The notes below the pieces were generated by a model. The model was not told where the DNA came from and made no database searches. It was given only the letters and a program-made list of their open reading frames with translations. From contig JAHHQQ010000019.1 of NCBI GenBank assembly GCA_020026275.1, positions 1 to 37,431 on the forward strand: a stretch of DNA of 37,431 nucleotides, given 5' to 3'. The stretch comes from Bacteroidales bacterium. Lineage in GTDB: Bacteria > Bacteroidota > Bacteroidia > Bacteroidales > UBA932. Made by a program: the position numbers and the translations under genes. Position 1 is the first letter of the stretch; each line of letters begins with the position of its first letter. Positions 15,868-24,098 of this stretch are shown one piece after another.

Positions 15868-16806
15868 ATGAAGAATATGAAGAAATTGATAACCATGTTG
15901 GGAGCCGCCGCACTGATGTTGGCCGCTGCCTGGGGTCTGGATGCCCAGACCGTTTCCAAAAGCAAGGATTTCTCACCATTTGACCGTGTGGAAATCTGGA
16001 AAAACTTTCAGGTGACTTTTGAAAACAGCACCACCTACCATGCCGATTGGGAAATCAATGAGGATTTGGCCCCTTATGTCGATATCTATGTCCGTCAGAA
16101 CACATTGATTGTTGATCTGGATAAAGAAGGTGCAAAATATTTGAAGAAGAATTATAGAGGCGGGGATAAGGTTCCGACCATGAACATTACCATTTCCTTG
16201 CCGAATCTGGCAGTCCTTAACATGAATGAAAAGTCCAGTATCAGCTCTGAATCAGAACCGGTCTATTCACATTCTTTCAATTTGACCGCAAAGGATCAGG
16301 CAAAGATTGACAATCTCAATGTGAATGTAGAAAAAGGAGTAGCCGAAATCAATTTGAGCAAGAATGCCGATGTGACGATGAAATTGTCAGCCAAGAATGT
16401 CAAGATTGCAACTGAAAATTCATCTGCAATGGCCTTGACGTGTGAGGCAAGTAATGTGCAGGTCGGTCTTTCTGGCAGTTCCAGTGTTGGTTTGGCCGGC
16501 CAGATGGACACTCTTGCCATAATTGCCCGCAATTCATCTCATCTGACGGCGCAAGGGAAAGGAAACAGGCTCACCTGCAATTCAAAAGGAGTTTCTCTAG
16601 TGGAAGCAGAGCGCTTTGAAGTTCAGAATGCCTCTGTTGTACTCAACAGTGCTGTGGCTTGGGTCAATGTATTGAACAATATAGAACTGGACCTGAGCAA
16701 TTCCTCAGAACTGGTATTCTGCGGCAATCCGCTCCTGCAGGTTCAGGGCATCAAGAAATCGAGTGTCACCAGAATAGAAAATGCAGTCAGGAGGCAGACA
16801 AGATAA
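15868..16806 (+). CDS. Exported head-GIN-domain protein (DUF2807)
   Basis: The N-terminus (MKKLITMLGAAALMLAAAWGLDAQ) is a signal peptide, so the protein of 312 residues is exported. The rest is a DUF2807/GIN domain, a right-handed beta-helix rich in Ser and Asn: FSPFDRVEIWKNFQVTF at the start, SLPNLAVLNMNEKSSI in the middle, and repeating strands such as NSSAMALTCEASNVQVGLSG and NNIELDLSNSSELVFCG. Such proteins are described as putative adhesin heads, but their role is not established. It starts 22 nt after the ABC-F gene and ends 2 nt before the dipeptidase start, so it is probably translated together with it. Confidence 0.87.
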   Translation: MKNMKKLITMLGAAALMLAAAWGLDAQTVSKSKDFSPFDRVEIWKNFQVTFENSTTYHADWEINEDLAPYVDIYVRQNTLIVDLDKEGAKYLKKNYRGGDKVPTMNITISLPNLAVLNMNEKSSISSESEPVYSHSFNLTAKDQAKIDNLNVNVEKGVAEINLSKNADVTMKLSAKNVKIATENSSAMALTCEASNVQVGLSGSSSVGLAGQMDTLAIIARNSSHLTAQGKGNRLTCNSKGVSLVEAERFEVQNASVVLNSAVAWVNVLNNIELDLSNSSELVFCGNPLLQVQGIKKSSVTRIENAVRRQTR

Positions 16807-16808
16807 AG

Positions 16809-17897
16809 ATGTTCGTAGTAGATTCTCATTGTGATACGCCGTCTCAGCTGGTCCGTCTGAGAAATCTTGCTCTGGACAACGAGTTGGCGCAGATCGATTA
16901 TCCTAAGTTGAAGAAGGGAGGAGTGGATGCTTCCTTCTTCGCTTTATATACTCCACCCAAGATGGCCCCGGATGCGGCGACCGCCTATTGCCTCAAGATG
17001 TTGTCCAAGGTGTACGATTCCCTGGACGAAAATCCGCAGACTGCCGCCCTGGCGCTTTCTGTAGAGGACATCCGGAAGAACAAGGAGAAGGGACTCTTCT
17101 CGGTTCTGCTGGGCATGGAAAATGGGGCACCCCTCCAGGATTCCCTTTCTTTCCTGCGGCTGTTCTACCGGATGGGCGTCCGTTATGTCACTCTGACCCA
17201 CAATGAAGACAATCTGATTGCGGATTCTGCGGCAGAAGGTCGCCGTTGGGGAGGGCTGAGCTCGTTTGGAAAGGAAGTCGTTGCGGAAATGAACCGACTG
17301 GGCATGATTGTCGATCTGGCCCATGCTTCCGACAAGACGTTCTATGACTGCATCGAATTTTCAGAGGCACCGGTCGTCACGACCCATTCCTGCTGCCGGG
17401 CGCTTTGCGGACATCGGAGGAACCTGTCCGACGACATGCTCTGTGCTCTGGCGGAAAAAGGGGGAGTCGTGCAGATCAATTTCTATCCGGCCTTCCTGTC
17501 GGATGAATTCGGAAAGTTCTTTGACGAGTCCGGCTGGTGCGACCGCGCCGATGAAATCGAGATGAGATTCAAGGCACATCCTGACGATCCCGAAGCTGTG
17601 AGAAACTGGCATCAGGTACAGAGGGAAATGCTGCAGTTGGAGCGTCCTTCCTACAAGGCGGTTGTGGATCATATCGACCATGCGGTTGAAATCGCAGGCA
17701 TCGACCACGTCGGTTTCGGCTCCGATTTTGACGGCATCGTCATCCCTCCGAATGGACTGGAAAATATCTCCAGACTGCCTGTCCTCTTCGAGGAAATGAG
17801 AAGCCGTGGCTACAGCGAAAGCGACATTGCAAAGGTCGCCGGAGGCAATTTCCTGCGTGTTTTTGAGGAAGTTGTTAAAATTAGTGGAAAATACTGA
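16809..17897 (+). CDS. Membrane-dipeptidase family (M19) peptidase
   Basis: This is a 362-residue zinc dipeptidase of family M19 (renal dipeptidase fold, TIM barrel). The start chosen is the ATG at 16809, 2 nt after the GIN gene stop; a longer open frame overlaps that gene and was rejected. The metal ligands are visible: His and Asp in DSHCDTP (residues 5-11), Glu in LGMENG, His in DLAHAS and His in TTHSCCRALCGHRRN. The C-terminal GFGSDFDG motif is also present. No signal peptide is seen, so unlike mammalian members it should be cytoplasmic. It probably cleaves dipeptides, including those with a D-residue at the C-terminal side in related bacterial enzymes. Confidence 0.92.
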   Translation: MFVVDSHCDTPSQLVRLRNLALDNELAQIDYPKLKKGGVDASFFALYTPPKMAPDAATAYCLKMLSKVYDSLDENPQTAALALSVEDIRKNKEKGLFSVLLGMENGAPLQDSLSFLRLFYRMGVRYVTLTHNEDNLIADSAAEGRRWGGLSSFGKEVVAEMNRLGMIVDLAHASDKTFYDCIEFSEAPVVTTHSCCRALCGHRRNLSDDMLCALAEKGGVVQINFYPAFLSDEFGKFFDESGWCDRADEIEMRFKAHPDDPEAVRNWHQVQREMLQLERPSYKAVVDHIDHAVEIAGIDHVGFGSDFDGIVIPPNGLENISRLPVLFEEMRSRGYSESDIAKVAGGNFLRVFEEVVKISGKY

Positions 17898-17939
17898 TAT
17901 TCAATAGAATAATGCAAAAAGCAACAAAAATGTTATTGA

Positions 17940-17982
17940 CTTAAACATCTATGTTTTATACATTGTAAATCAGATGTTTAAG
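17940..17982. terminator. Long-loop inverted repeat between convergent genes
   Basis: CTTAAACATCT (17940-17950) is a perfect inverted repeat of AGATGTTTAAG (17972-17982) with a 21-nt loop. CCAATTTT follows on the plus strand. It lies between the convergent dipeptidase and cinA genes, so a bidirectional terminator is the simplest reading, though the loop is long and the stem AT-rich. Confidence 0.45.
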
Positions 17983-18053
17983 CCAATTTTCGTATTTGTT
18001 GGTCTGGAAACAGTAAAGGGCGGTAGGGAAGACCTTTTCAACCTATTTTCGGG

Positions 18054-19337
18054 CTATATTTTCCGGATCTGCTGGAGCAAAAGATGGAGAGCGGAGGCGG
18101 CGAAGCGCTGGATATTGTGCTTGCGGTCCAGGTGATATTCGAAGCGGTGGGTGACCGTTCCAGCTGCGGAGGCGACGGCTACCCAGACGGTACCTTCCGG
18201 TTCTCTTTCATCTCCACCTCCGGGTCCGGCAAATCCGGTGGTGGCGACGGACCAGTCACTGCCGGTCAGTTTCCGGACTCCTTCTGCCATGGCGGCGGCC
18301 ACTTCTGCACTGACTACGCCGTGGTCGAGGATGACTTCGGCCGGAACGCCCAGTACTTTTTCCTTGACCGGAACAGCATAAGAGGTGACGGAACCGAGGA
18401 AGTAGGCGGAAGAACCGGGAACGGTGGTGATCAAGTGGGCGATTTCTCCACCGGTGCAGGATTCAGCCGCACTGAGTGTTTGCCCACTGGAACTCAATAC
18501 GTGGCCTATGGCGCTTTCCAAAGTATCTTCCTTGTCGGAATACATCAGATTCCCCAAGATGCTCTCTAATCGCTTGGTTTCCTCTTCCAGCCGGATGTTG
18601 TCTTTCTGCTCGTCCGCATTGTAGATGGACAATCTCAATTTGACTCCGGTCAGAGGGTTGGGGAGATAGGCGAGGTGCATATCAGATGGAAGGGAATCTT
18701 CCCATGGCTCCAGCAGTTCGGAGAGGGCGGATTCCGCCATGCCGTAGGTCATGATGTTGCGGTGGAGGATTTCTTGGATGTGGCAGTGCTGCCGGATGTC
18801 CTTCATCACATCCTTCAGAGCGGCCATGGTTTCAAATGGAACACCTGGCATGGAATAGAGTACCGGCTGATGGGGATAGAGCTCCTTAGAGAGCCTGAAA
18901 ACCATGACGGGGGCTGTCCCGAGCTGGTTCACAATCACCTCCGCAGAATCCGGGACCATCGCCTGGGCCTTGTTGATGTCCAGAACATCCAGTCCCCTGG
19001 AATGAAGGATGCGGCTCATCACATCAAACTGACCTTCGTGAAGGTACATTCCCTTGCTGCTGGTGAGTTTGGCGAGCGCTTCTTTGGTAATGTCGTCCTT
19101 GGTCGGACCCAGTCCGCCAGTCGTCAGGACGATGTCGTGGTTCTTCAGCTCCTGGTCCAGTGTCTGCAAGATGTCTTCCTGCCTGTCAGCGATGGAGACG
19201 ATGCGGTCTGTCCGGATGCCGATGCTGCCCAGCGCTTTGGAAATCTGGGTGGAATTGGTGTCTGTTATCTGTCCGATGAGAATTTCATCCCCGATGGTAC
19301 AGATGGATGCTCTGATCATATTGTTGTTTTTTGTCAT
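18054..19337 (-). CDS. cinA: CinA, competence/damage-inducible protein A
   Basis: The protein has 427 residues and two domains. Residues about 8-175 form a MoCF/COG1058 nucleotide-binding domain (CTIGDEILIGQITDTNS, TTGGLGPTKDDITKEAL, YSMPGVPFETMAAL) linked to ADP-ribose pyrophosphatase activity. Residues about 265-425 form a PncC NMN amidohydrolase domain (SAAESCTGGEIAHLIT, SVTSYAVPVKEKVLGV, TTGFAGPGGG). Together they serve pyridine-nucleotide recycling; the competence name is historical. The ATG at 19337 overlaps the pyrD stop by one base (TAATG), so translation is probably coupled. A second in-frame ATG (MIRASICTIGDE) lies 6 codons in. Confidence 0.94.
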   Translation of the reverse strand: MTKNNNMIRASICTIGDEILIGQITDTNSTQISKALGSIGIRTDRIVSIADRQEDILQTLDQELKNHDIVLTTGGLGPTKDDITKEALAKLTSSKGMYLHEGQFDVMSRILHSRGLDVLDINKAQAMVPDSAEVIVNQLGTAPVMVFRLSKELYPHQPVLYSMPGVPFETMAALKDVMKDIRQHCHIQEILHRNIMTYGMAESALSELLEPWEDSLPSDMHLAYLPNPLTGVKLRLSIYNADEQKDNIRLEEETKRLESILGNLMYSDKEDTLESAIGHVLSSSGQTLSAAESCTGGEIAHLITTVPGSSAYFLGSVTSYAVPVKEKVLGVPAEVILDHGVVSAEVAAAMAEGVRKLTGSDWSVATTGFAGPGGGDEREPEGTVWVAVASAAGTVTHRFEYHLDRKHNIQRFAASALHLLLQQIRKI

Positions 19338-20419
19338 TACTTTTCAGTGGCAGTCTGCTTTCTATTGGCGGCCTGCTCCTTTTCGTCTTTGGAGCGGACG
19401 ATGGACTTGAGAATCCTGCCGATCAGACCCGGACCCTCATAGATGAATCCGGAATAGATCTCCACCAGAGAGGCACCGGCATCCAGCATCATCTGCGCCT
19501 GTTCCGGTGACATGATGCCGCCGACTCCGATGATTGGCAGCCGGCCCTGGGAACGGGTATGGATGTAACGTACCATTTCCAGACTCTTCTCGAAGAGAGG
19601 GGCGCCGGACATGCCGCCGTTTCCGATGGCATCGATCTTTTCCTGGCCGATGGTCAGACCGTCTCTGCTACGCGTCGTGTTGGTGGCGACGATACCGTCA
19701 ATGCCGGAACGGAGACAGTAGTCGATGATGTCATTGACCTGCTCCTTGCCGATATCCGGGGAAATCTTGAGGAGAATCGGCTTGTATTCATCCAGACCCA
19801 TCCTCTTGTCCAGAATGTTGTCCATGATGTCAGAAATGTAGGATACGTCCTGCAACTTGGTCAATCCGACCACATTCGGACAGGAAATGTTGAATACGAA
19901 CATGTCCACGAAATCATAGAGCAGAGAATAGGAATGGTCGTAGTCTTTGGCAATCTCGTTATCGGGCGTATTGGTGTTCTTGGCGATGTTGGCGGCGACG
20001 ATTACATCTGGCTTGTTGGCTTTCAGGTGCTTGATTGCTTCCATGACACCGTCGTTGTTGATGCCCATCCGGTTGATGATGGCACGGTCCTTCGGAACAC
20101 GGAACAGCCTCGGTTTCGGATTTCCCGGCTGGGGCTGGGGAGTCAGTGAACCCACCTCGACGAAGCCGAATCCGAAATCGGAAAGTTCGTTGTAATGCTG
20201 GGCATTCTTGTCCAGTCCTCCAGCCAATCCCACCGGATTGGGGAAACGGATGCCGAACACTTCGCGCTCCAGTTTTGGATTTTCGTATTTGCAGATCAGG
20301 CGGACAAGCGGCCGGGCAAAAGGTATTTTGGACAGGATGTCCAGACACTTGAAGATAAGATTGTGCGCTTTCTCCGGAACGAGCAGGAAAAGCAAAGGTC
20401 TGATGATATGCTTGTACAT
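19337..20419 (-). CDS. pyrD: Dihydroorotate dehydrogenase, class 2 (quinone)
   Basis: This enzyme oxidises dihydroorotate to orotate in pyrimidine synthesis, passing electrons from FMN to the quinone pool at the inner membrane. The 360-residue form starting at 20419 begins MYKHIIRPLLFLLVPEKAHN, the amphipathic helix pair that docks class 2 enzymes to the membrane. Class 2 features are GLAGGLDKNAQ, EVGSLTPQPQPGNPKPRLFR, INRMGINNDG and the catalytic Ser in VFNISCPNV. The FMN phosphate site IIGVGGIMS is present. I rejected a start 15 codons upstream because the -7 box lies within it. The charged tail (KDEKEQAANRKQTATEK) is unusual but harmless. It is followed by cinA. Confidence 0.95.
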   Translation of the reverse strand: MYKHIIRPLLFLLVPEKAHNLIFKCLDILSKIPFARPLVRLICKYENPKLEREVFGIRFPNPVGLAGGLDKNAQHYNELSDFGFGFVEVGSLTPQPQPGNPKPRLFRVPKDRAIINRMGINNDGVMEAIKHLKANKPDVIVAANIAKNTNTPDNEIAKDYDHSYSLLYDFVDMFVFNISCPNVVGLTKLQDVSYISDIMDNILDKRMGLDEYKPILLKISPDIGKEQVNDIIDYCLRSGIDGIVATNTTRSRDGLTIGQEKIDAIGNGGMSGAPLFEKSLEMVRYIHTRSQGRLPIIGVGGIMSPEQAQMMLDAGASLVEIYSGFIYEGPGLIGRILKSIVRSKDEKEQAANRKQTATEK

Positions 20420-20441
20420 AAGTTTCCGATGTTTACATCCG

Positions 20442-20449
20442 CAAATATA
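20442..20449 (-). promoter_or_regulatory. -7 box for pyrD-cinA
   Basis: On the minus strand TATATTTG matches the -7 consensus exactly and lies 22 nt before the ATG at 20419. No clear -33 TTTG is found at the expected distance. Confidence 0.55.
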
Positions 20450-20484
20450 CGGAAAAAGCCTCAATTAATGCAGTTCTGTGCTAT

Positions 20485-20516
20485 AAAAGGCAGGGAAGAC
20501 CGCCTATCCTGCCTTT
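20485..20516 (-). terminator. Terminator of the XRE regulator gene
   Basis: AAAGGCAGG (minus strand) pairs with CCTGCCTTT across a 13-nt loop, followed by TTAT. The stem begins at the last base of the regulator stop codon, and separates it from pyrD downstream. Confidence 0.65.
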
Positions 20517-20989
20517 CATCGGTTGAATTCTTCAAAAGTGCCGTTGGTGTAGAATACCACGATTTTTTGTATAGTCTTCTGATTGTCAGATGATTGCGTC
20601 TGATTTTCGGGATTGATACCGCGTTGTGGTTGCAGAATTTGCTCTGGCTCCTCCCTGCTGCCAGGAAAAACTTCCTTTTCGGCTGTCTCCAGAGTTGGTG
20701 AGGGAGTTTGGAGGGGAGTTGTAAACAGATTTTGATTCGAGGCAGGGGGATGATTCATATTTGTAACATCCCTGTACATCTTTCCTCTGCCTGTCATCAA
20801 CCATTCCACATTAAGCATAGGGAAGTGTTCAATCATGGCCTGGATGAACTCATAGCTGGGTTTGTTCCTTCCGGAGATGATATGGGAGACGCTTCCCCTC
20901 GCTACATTTATTTTGTCTGCAAACTGCGATTGAGATATGTTTTCAGCGTTGATGAACTGTTGTAATCTGTTTTTCATGGTTCTGAACAT
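20516..20989 (-). CDS. XRE-family helix-turn-helix regulator
   Basis: This is a 157-residue DNA-binding protein. Residues about 5-65 are an XRE/Cro-CI helix-turn-helix (LQQFINAENISQSQFADKIN, ARGSVSHIISGRNKPSYEF) followed by the extension LNVEWLMTGRGKMY. This is a common Bacteroidales regulator type. Residues 75-140 are a Pro/Gln/Asn-rich linker of low complexity. The last 17 residues (KIVVFYTNGTFEEFNR) form a conserved-looking strand pair that could mediate self-association. A second start (MKNRLQQF) four codons in is equally possible. It stands alone, with its own promoter and terminator, so its target is unknown; autoregulation is plausible. Confidence 0.85.
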   Translation of the reverse strand: MFRTMKNRLQQFINAENISQSQFADKINVARGSVSHIISGRNKPSYEFIQAMIEHFPMLNVEWLMTGRGKMYRDVTNMNHPPASNQNLFTTPLQTPSPTLETAEKEVFPGSREEPEQILQPQRGINPENQTQSSDNQKTIQKIVVFYTNGTFEEFNR

Positions 20990-20997
20990 TGATTTTA

Positions 20998-21005
20998 CAA
21001 ATGTA
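20998..21005 (-). promoter_or_regulatory. -7 box for the XRE regulator
   Basis: TACATTTG on the minus strand fits TAnnTTTG and lies 8 nt before the upstream ATG (20989) and 20 nt before the second ATG (20977). With a start of transcription about 5-7 nt downstream, the second ATG would have a short normal leader, which slightly favours it. Confidence 0.5.
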
Positions 21006-21523
21006 GCAATAATTTTCGAAACCGGGACACGTTTACTTTTGTGAATTGATTACAAAAAGATACGGAACAGAGTGGAGAGGTTGTCCGACGCGCAAAGATT
21101 TGCTTTAGGTATTATCATGTAATATCCTCATTTTATAAGTATTATCTGTAAGTTTTATGTCTATTTCCAAAGGAGTCCCCCTGGACAATTGAAAATTTAC
21201 ACTATACAGATAAAGACACTATTCATATCTAATCATATAAACAACTGGGTTTCAATTAGATATCAATTCAATAAAATGCGTATAAAATGCACTTATGTTA
21301 CAGATGTAATATTTTACAATTCTAAACAAATTTCTTTTGCGACAAGTGTGAAATTATGAGATGTAAACAGAAGTATGCAATATTGTAACATATGTTGGAA
21401 GTGTATAATGGAGTATATAATCTTGTATCTCCAAGGTGAAACTGCATTGTAAATTATATTTTCTATTTCTCGTGTGATTGTGTATTTTTGTGGTCACGAA
21501 GAGTTTTGTCCTGAATTTTCAAT

Positions 21524-21555
21524 TTTCACGAACTCTTTGCTTGTGTTTAAATTTG
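21524..21555 (+). promoter_or_regulatory. Promoter for queA
   Basis: TAAATTTG at 21548-21555 is a consensus -7 box, with TTTC at 21524-21527 and a 20-nt spacer as a near-consensus -33. It ends 8 nt before the queA ATG, implying a leader of only a few bases. A second -7 match, TATTTTTG at 21483-21490, could give a longer transcript. Confidence 0.5.
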
Positions 21556-21563
21556 TATTAAAG

Positions 21564-22775
21564 ATGATACCAGAGATTCATATTGAGGATTACAACTATC
21601 CCCTCACGGATGATAGGATTGCCAAGTATCCTTTGGCAGAAAGAGACTCTTCCAAATTGTTGAGATATATTGACGGGCAAGTTGATGAACATATTTTCAG
21701 AGAACTACCGGACCTGCTTCCGGAGGATGCGCTGATGGTATTCAATGATACCAAGGTGGTTCCGGCACGTTTACATTTTGTCAGACCTACTGGTGCTCAC
21801 ATTGAGATTTTTTGCCTACAGCCGGATACTCCTGTGGAATATAACCTTGCATTTGCTTCTATAGGCAAGTGCAGGTGGACTTGTGTGATTGGAAATGCCA
21901 AGAGGTGGAAAGATGATTTGCTTTCATTGTACAATCCTGAGAATGATTTGCGGATTGCGGATATGGGGCTGAAGGCGCGTCTGATTTCACGTGAAGACCA
22001 GTCTGGTCTGGTTGAGTTCACTTGGGAAAATGGTATCCCTTTTTCTTCTGTACTGGAAATATGCGGTACTGTACCTATTCCACCTTATCTCAATCGAGAG
22101 AGTGAGACAATCGACAGTGAGCGTTACCAGACGTTGTATGCTCATTATAGAGGATCTGTAGCGGCTCCTACTGCAGGTCTTCATTTTACAGAAAACGTGC
22201 TTGAAAGGATCGCTGACAAGGGTATTCAGATTCAGAATGTGTGTCTTCATGTGGGGGCCGGCACTTTCTTGCCAGTCAAGAGTTCGAACGTGGCCGACCA
22301 TCCCATGCACCGGGAACCTTTTGTCGTGACGTTGGAATGCTTGGAACGGCTTCGTGACTGCGGAAAGAAAATCATTGCCGTAGGAACGACTTCCGTGAGG
22401 ACTTTGGAATCGCTCTATTATATCGGTGTCAGCTGTATCGAGAAAGGGATGCCGGAAGATGTGGAGCAATGGGCGCCCTATACAAGAGAATATCCGTACA
22501 CGATGGAAGAGGCGCTGGATGCCATCATTTCTTATCTTGAAAGATATGGGATGGAACAGCTTGTCATAGGTACACGCATCATTATAGTCCCTGGATTCAA
22601 ATTCCGTATGGTCAATTATCTGGTAACTAATTTTCATCAGCCGGAGAGCACTTTGATCTTGCTGGTTTCCGCTTTTGTGGGGGGGGACTGGAGGACAATT
22701 TATGATTATGCCTTATCGCACTCTTTCCGATTCTTGAGCTATGGAGACAGTTCTCTTCTGTACAGACGGGATTAA
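21564..22775 (+). CDS. queA: QueA, SAM:tRNA ribosyltransferase-isomerase
   Basis: This enzyme transfers the ribosyl part of S-adenosylmethionine to 7-aminomethyl-7-deazaguanine in tRNA to make epoxyqueuosine, the second-last step of queuosine synthesis. I start it at the ATG at 21564 (MIPEIHIEDYNYPLTDDRIA); the open frame extends 30 codons upstream but the promoter lies inside that extension. Signature motifs: YNYPLTDDRIAKYPLAERDSSKLL cut short here as DRIAKYPLAERDSSKLL, VFNDTKVVPARL, GTVPIPPYLNRES, SVAAPTAGLHFTENVL, VGAGTFLPVKS and TTSVRTLES. At 403 residues it is longer than E. coli QueA (356), as is usual in Bacteroidota. It is a single-gene unit apart from the acyltransferase downstream, which has its own promoter. 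Confidence 0.93.
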   Translation: MIPEIHIEDYNYPLTDDRIAKYPLAERDSSKLLRYIDGQVDEHIFRELPDLLPEDALMVFNDTKVVPARLHFVRPTGAHIEIFCLQPDTPVEYNLAFASIGKCRWTCVIGNAKRWKDDLLSLYNPENDLRIADMGLKARLISREDQSGLVEFTWENGIPFSSVLEICGTVPIPPYLNRESETIDSERYQTLYAHYRGSVAAPTAGLHFTENVLERIADKGIQIQNVCLHVGAGTFLPVKSSNVADHPMHREPFVVTLECLERLRDCGKKIIAVGTTSVRTLESLYYIGVSCIEKGMPEDVEQWAPYTREYPYTMEEALDAIISYLERYGMEQLVIGTRIIIVPGFKFRMVNYLVTNFHQPESTLILLVSAFVGGDWRTIYDYALSHSFRFLSYGDSSLLYRRD

Positions 22776-22792
22776 AACAATTGACCTATCCC

Positions 22793-22823
22793 TTTGAACC
22801 TTGCAAAATAATTTATAGATTTG
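22793..22823 (+). promoter_or_regulatory. Consensus promoter for the acyltransferase gene
   Basis: TTTG (22793-22796), a 19-nt spacer and TAGATTTG (22816-22823) match the Bacteroidota promoter consensus. The predicted leader before the ATG at 22851 is about 20 nt. Confidence 0.7.
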
Positions 22824-22850
22824 TATTCAAATCCTGTAAATTTTTAAAGT

Positions 22851-24002
22851 ATGTGTCAGGAAAATAATGAATTTGAAAGTATCAGTCCGTATACTGATGA
22901 AGAGGCTATCAAGGCCTTAAGTGAAGTGGCAGAACATCCCGTTGTTCCTGTCGTGTCCAAGGTTGTTTTTCCAAATGAAGAGCCTGATTACCTGTATAAG
23001 GTTCTGAAAAATCTGAAATCCATCGATGAATTTCAGTCCATGGTGATGGCAAAGTTTGTAGAATGGGTTCTGGATACATCTGCACACAATTTTTCATACG
23101 ATGGCATAGAGAATATCAGAAATATTGATGGAAAGTATGTCGCCATGTCCAATCATAGGGACATCATCATGGATCCGGCCATTACTCAAGTAGTGCTTGC
23201 AAGAAATGGTTTTCCGCTGACAGAGATTGCTGTCGGCGACAATCTGCTTTCCAACAAGTATATTGAGTATCTGATTCGTTCCAACCGTATGATCAAGGTG
23301 ATTCGTGGCATTAGTGCGCGTAGCCTGTATCTGTCTTCTCAGCTTTTGTCAAAGTATATCCGCCAGTGTGTGACATCCGGAAAAAATTCTGTATGGATCG
23401 CCCAACGTGAAGGTCGTGCCAAGAATGGAATCGATACCACTGAGCAAGGATTGCTCAAGATGCTGGACATGAGCGGAACGAAGGATTTCGTCTCCAATTT
23501 TGAGGAATTGAACATAGTTCCTTTGAGCATTTCCTACGAGTATGAACCTTGTGATATCAGGAAGGCCCGTGAACTGCTGATTTCACGTACCCAGAAATAT
23601 GTCAAGGGACCAAGAGAGGATTTGGACAGCATTTTGACTGGTATCCAGCAACAGAAAGGCAACATTCATCTCAATATTGGAAAACCGCTTGCCCGCGAAG
23701 AGATTGTGGAGGCTTCTCATTGTACTAAAAATGACCGTTATCAGTCTATCCGTCATGCAATGGACAGAAGGATCATTGACGGCTACAAGTTGTGGAAAAC
23801 GAACTATATCGCCTATGATATGGTACACCACACTTACAAATATTCCAATCTGTACTCTCCTGAAGATGTGGAGCAGTTTACAGAATACGTAGAACGTCAG
23901 CTCGACAAGGTGGAGAAGGAACTCAATAGAAATGACCTCCGGTCTATTTTCCTTGATATCTACAGCAATCCTGTAGTTTCACGTGAGAATATGGATGTTT
24001 GA
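22851..24002 (+). CDS. Glycerolipid acyltransferase (PlsC/PlsB-like)
   Basis: This 383-residue protein belongs to the glycerol-phosphate acyltransferase superfamily and probably transfers an acyl chain in phospholipid synthesis. The His-containing catalytic motif is in MSNHRDIIMDPAI (about 98-110), and the glycine-rich substrate motif is WIAQREGRAKNGID (about 182-195). The order and spacing fit the superfamily. NIVPLSISYEYEPC and NIHLNIGKPL are the later conserved strands. No strong membrane helix is present, so it would act at the membrane surface. It is longer than PlsC, with extra helical regions at both ends. Whether the acceptor is glycerol-3-phosphate or lysophosphatidate cannot be settled. 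It ends at a strong terminator. Confidence 0.82.
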   Translation: MCQENNEFESISPYTDEEAIKALSEVAEHPVVPVVSKVVFPNEEPDYLYKVLKNLKSIDEFQSMVMAKFVEWVLDTSAHNFSYDGIENIRNIDGKYVAMSNHRDIIMDPAITQVVLARNGFPLTEIAVGDNLLSNKYIEYLIRSNRMIKVIRGISARSLYLSSQLLSKYIRQCVTSGKNSVWIAQREGRAKNGIDTTEQGLLKMLDMSGTKDFVSNFEELNIVPLSISYEYEPCDIRKARELLISRTQKYVKGPREDLDSILTGIQQQKGNIHLNIGKPLAREEIVEASHCTKNDRYQSIRHAMDRRIIDGYKLWKTNYIAYDMVHHTYKYSNLYSPEDVEQFTEYVERQLDKVEKELNRNDLRSIFLDIYSNPVVSRENMDV

Positions 24003-24032
24003 AATTTGATTTCTTTGCATACAAATGATTGA

Positions 24033-24073
24033 AAAAGAAGGCTGCCGGCAATGATTGCCGGCAGCCTTCTTTT
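24033..24073. terminator. Strong bidirectional terminator
   Basis: An 18-bp perfect stem (AAAAGAAGGCTGCCGGCA with its complement at 24056-24073) closes a 5-nt ATGAT loop. A-rich and T-rich flanks on either side make it effective for both the plus-strand acyltransferase and the minus-strand mscS operon, which converge here. Confidence 0.92.
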
Positions 24074-24098
24074 ATTACAGGTAAGGAAAACAGAATCT

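Larger units (their letters stand above)
20990..21563. other. 574-bp AT-rich spacer between the regulator and queA
   Basis: No gene of useful length is visible. It holds a minus-strand -7 box (20998-21005), a plus-strand TACTTTTG (21034-21041) with no gene near it, an imperfect dyad TATTATCATGTAATA at about 21110-21124, and TGTAA-N4-TTACA at 21305-21318. The queA promoter is at its right end. The spacer is very AT-rich and long for this compact genome, so it could hide a small RNA or regulator sites, but nothing specific can be shown. Confidence 0.4.

Noticed and set aside
18084..18569. Plus-strand frames opposite cinA
   Set aside because: Shadows of a well-defined CinA/PncC protein; Gly/Arg-rich composition with no domain.
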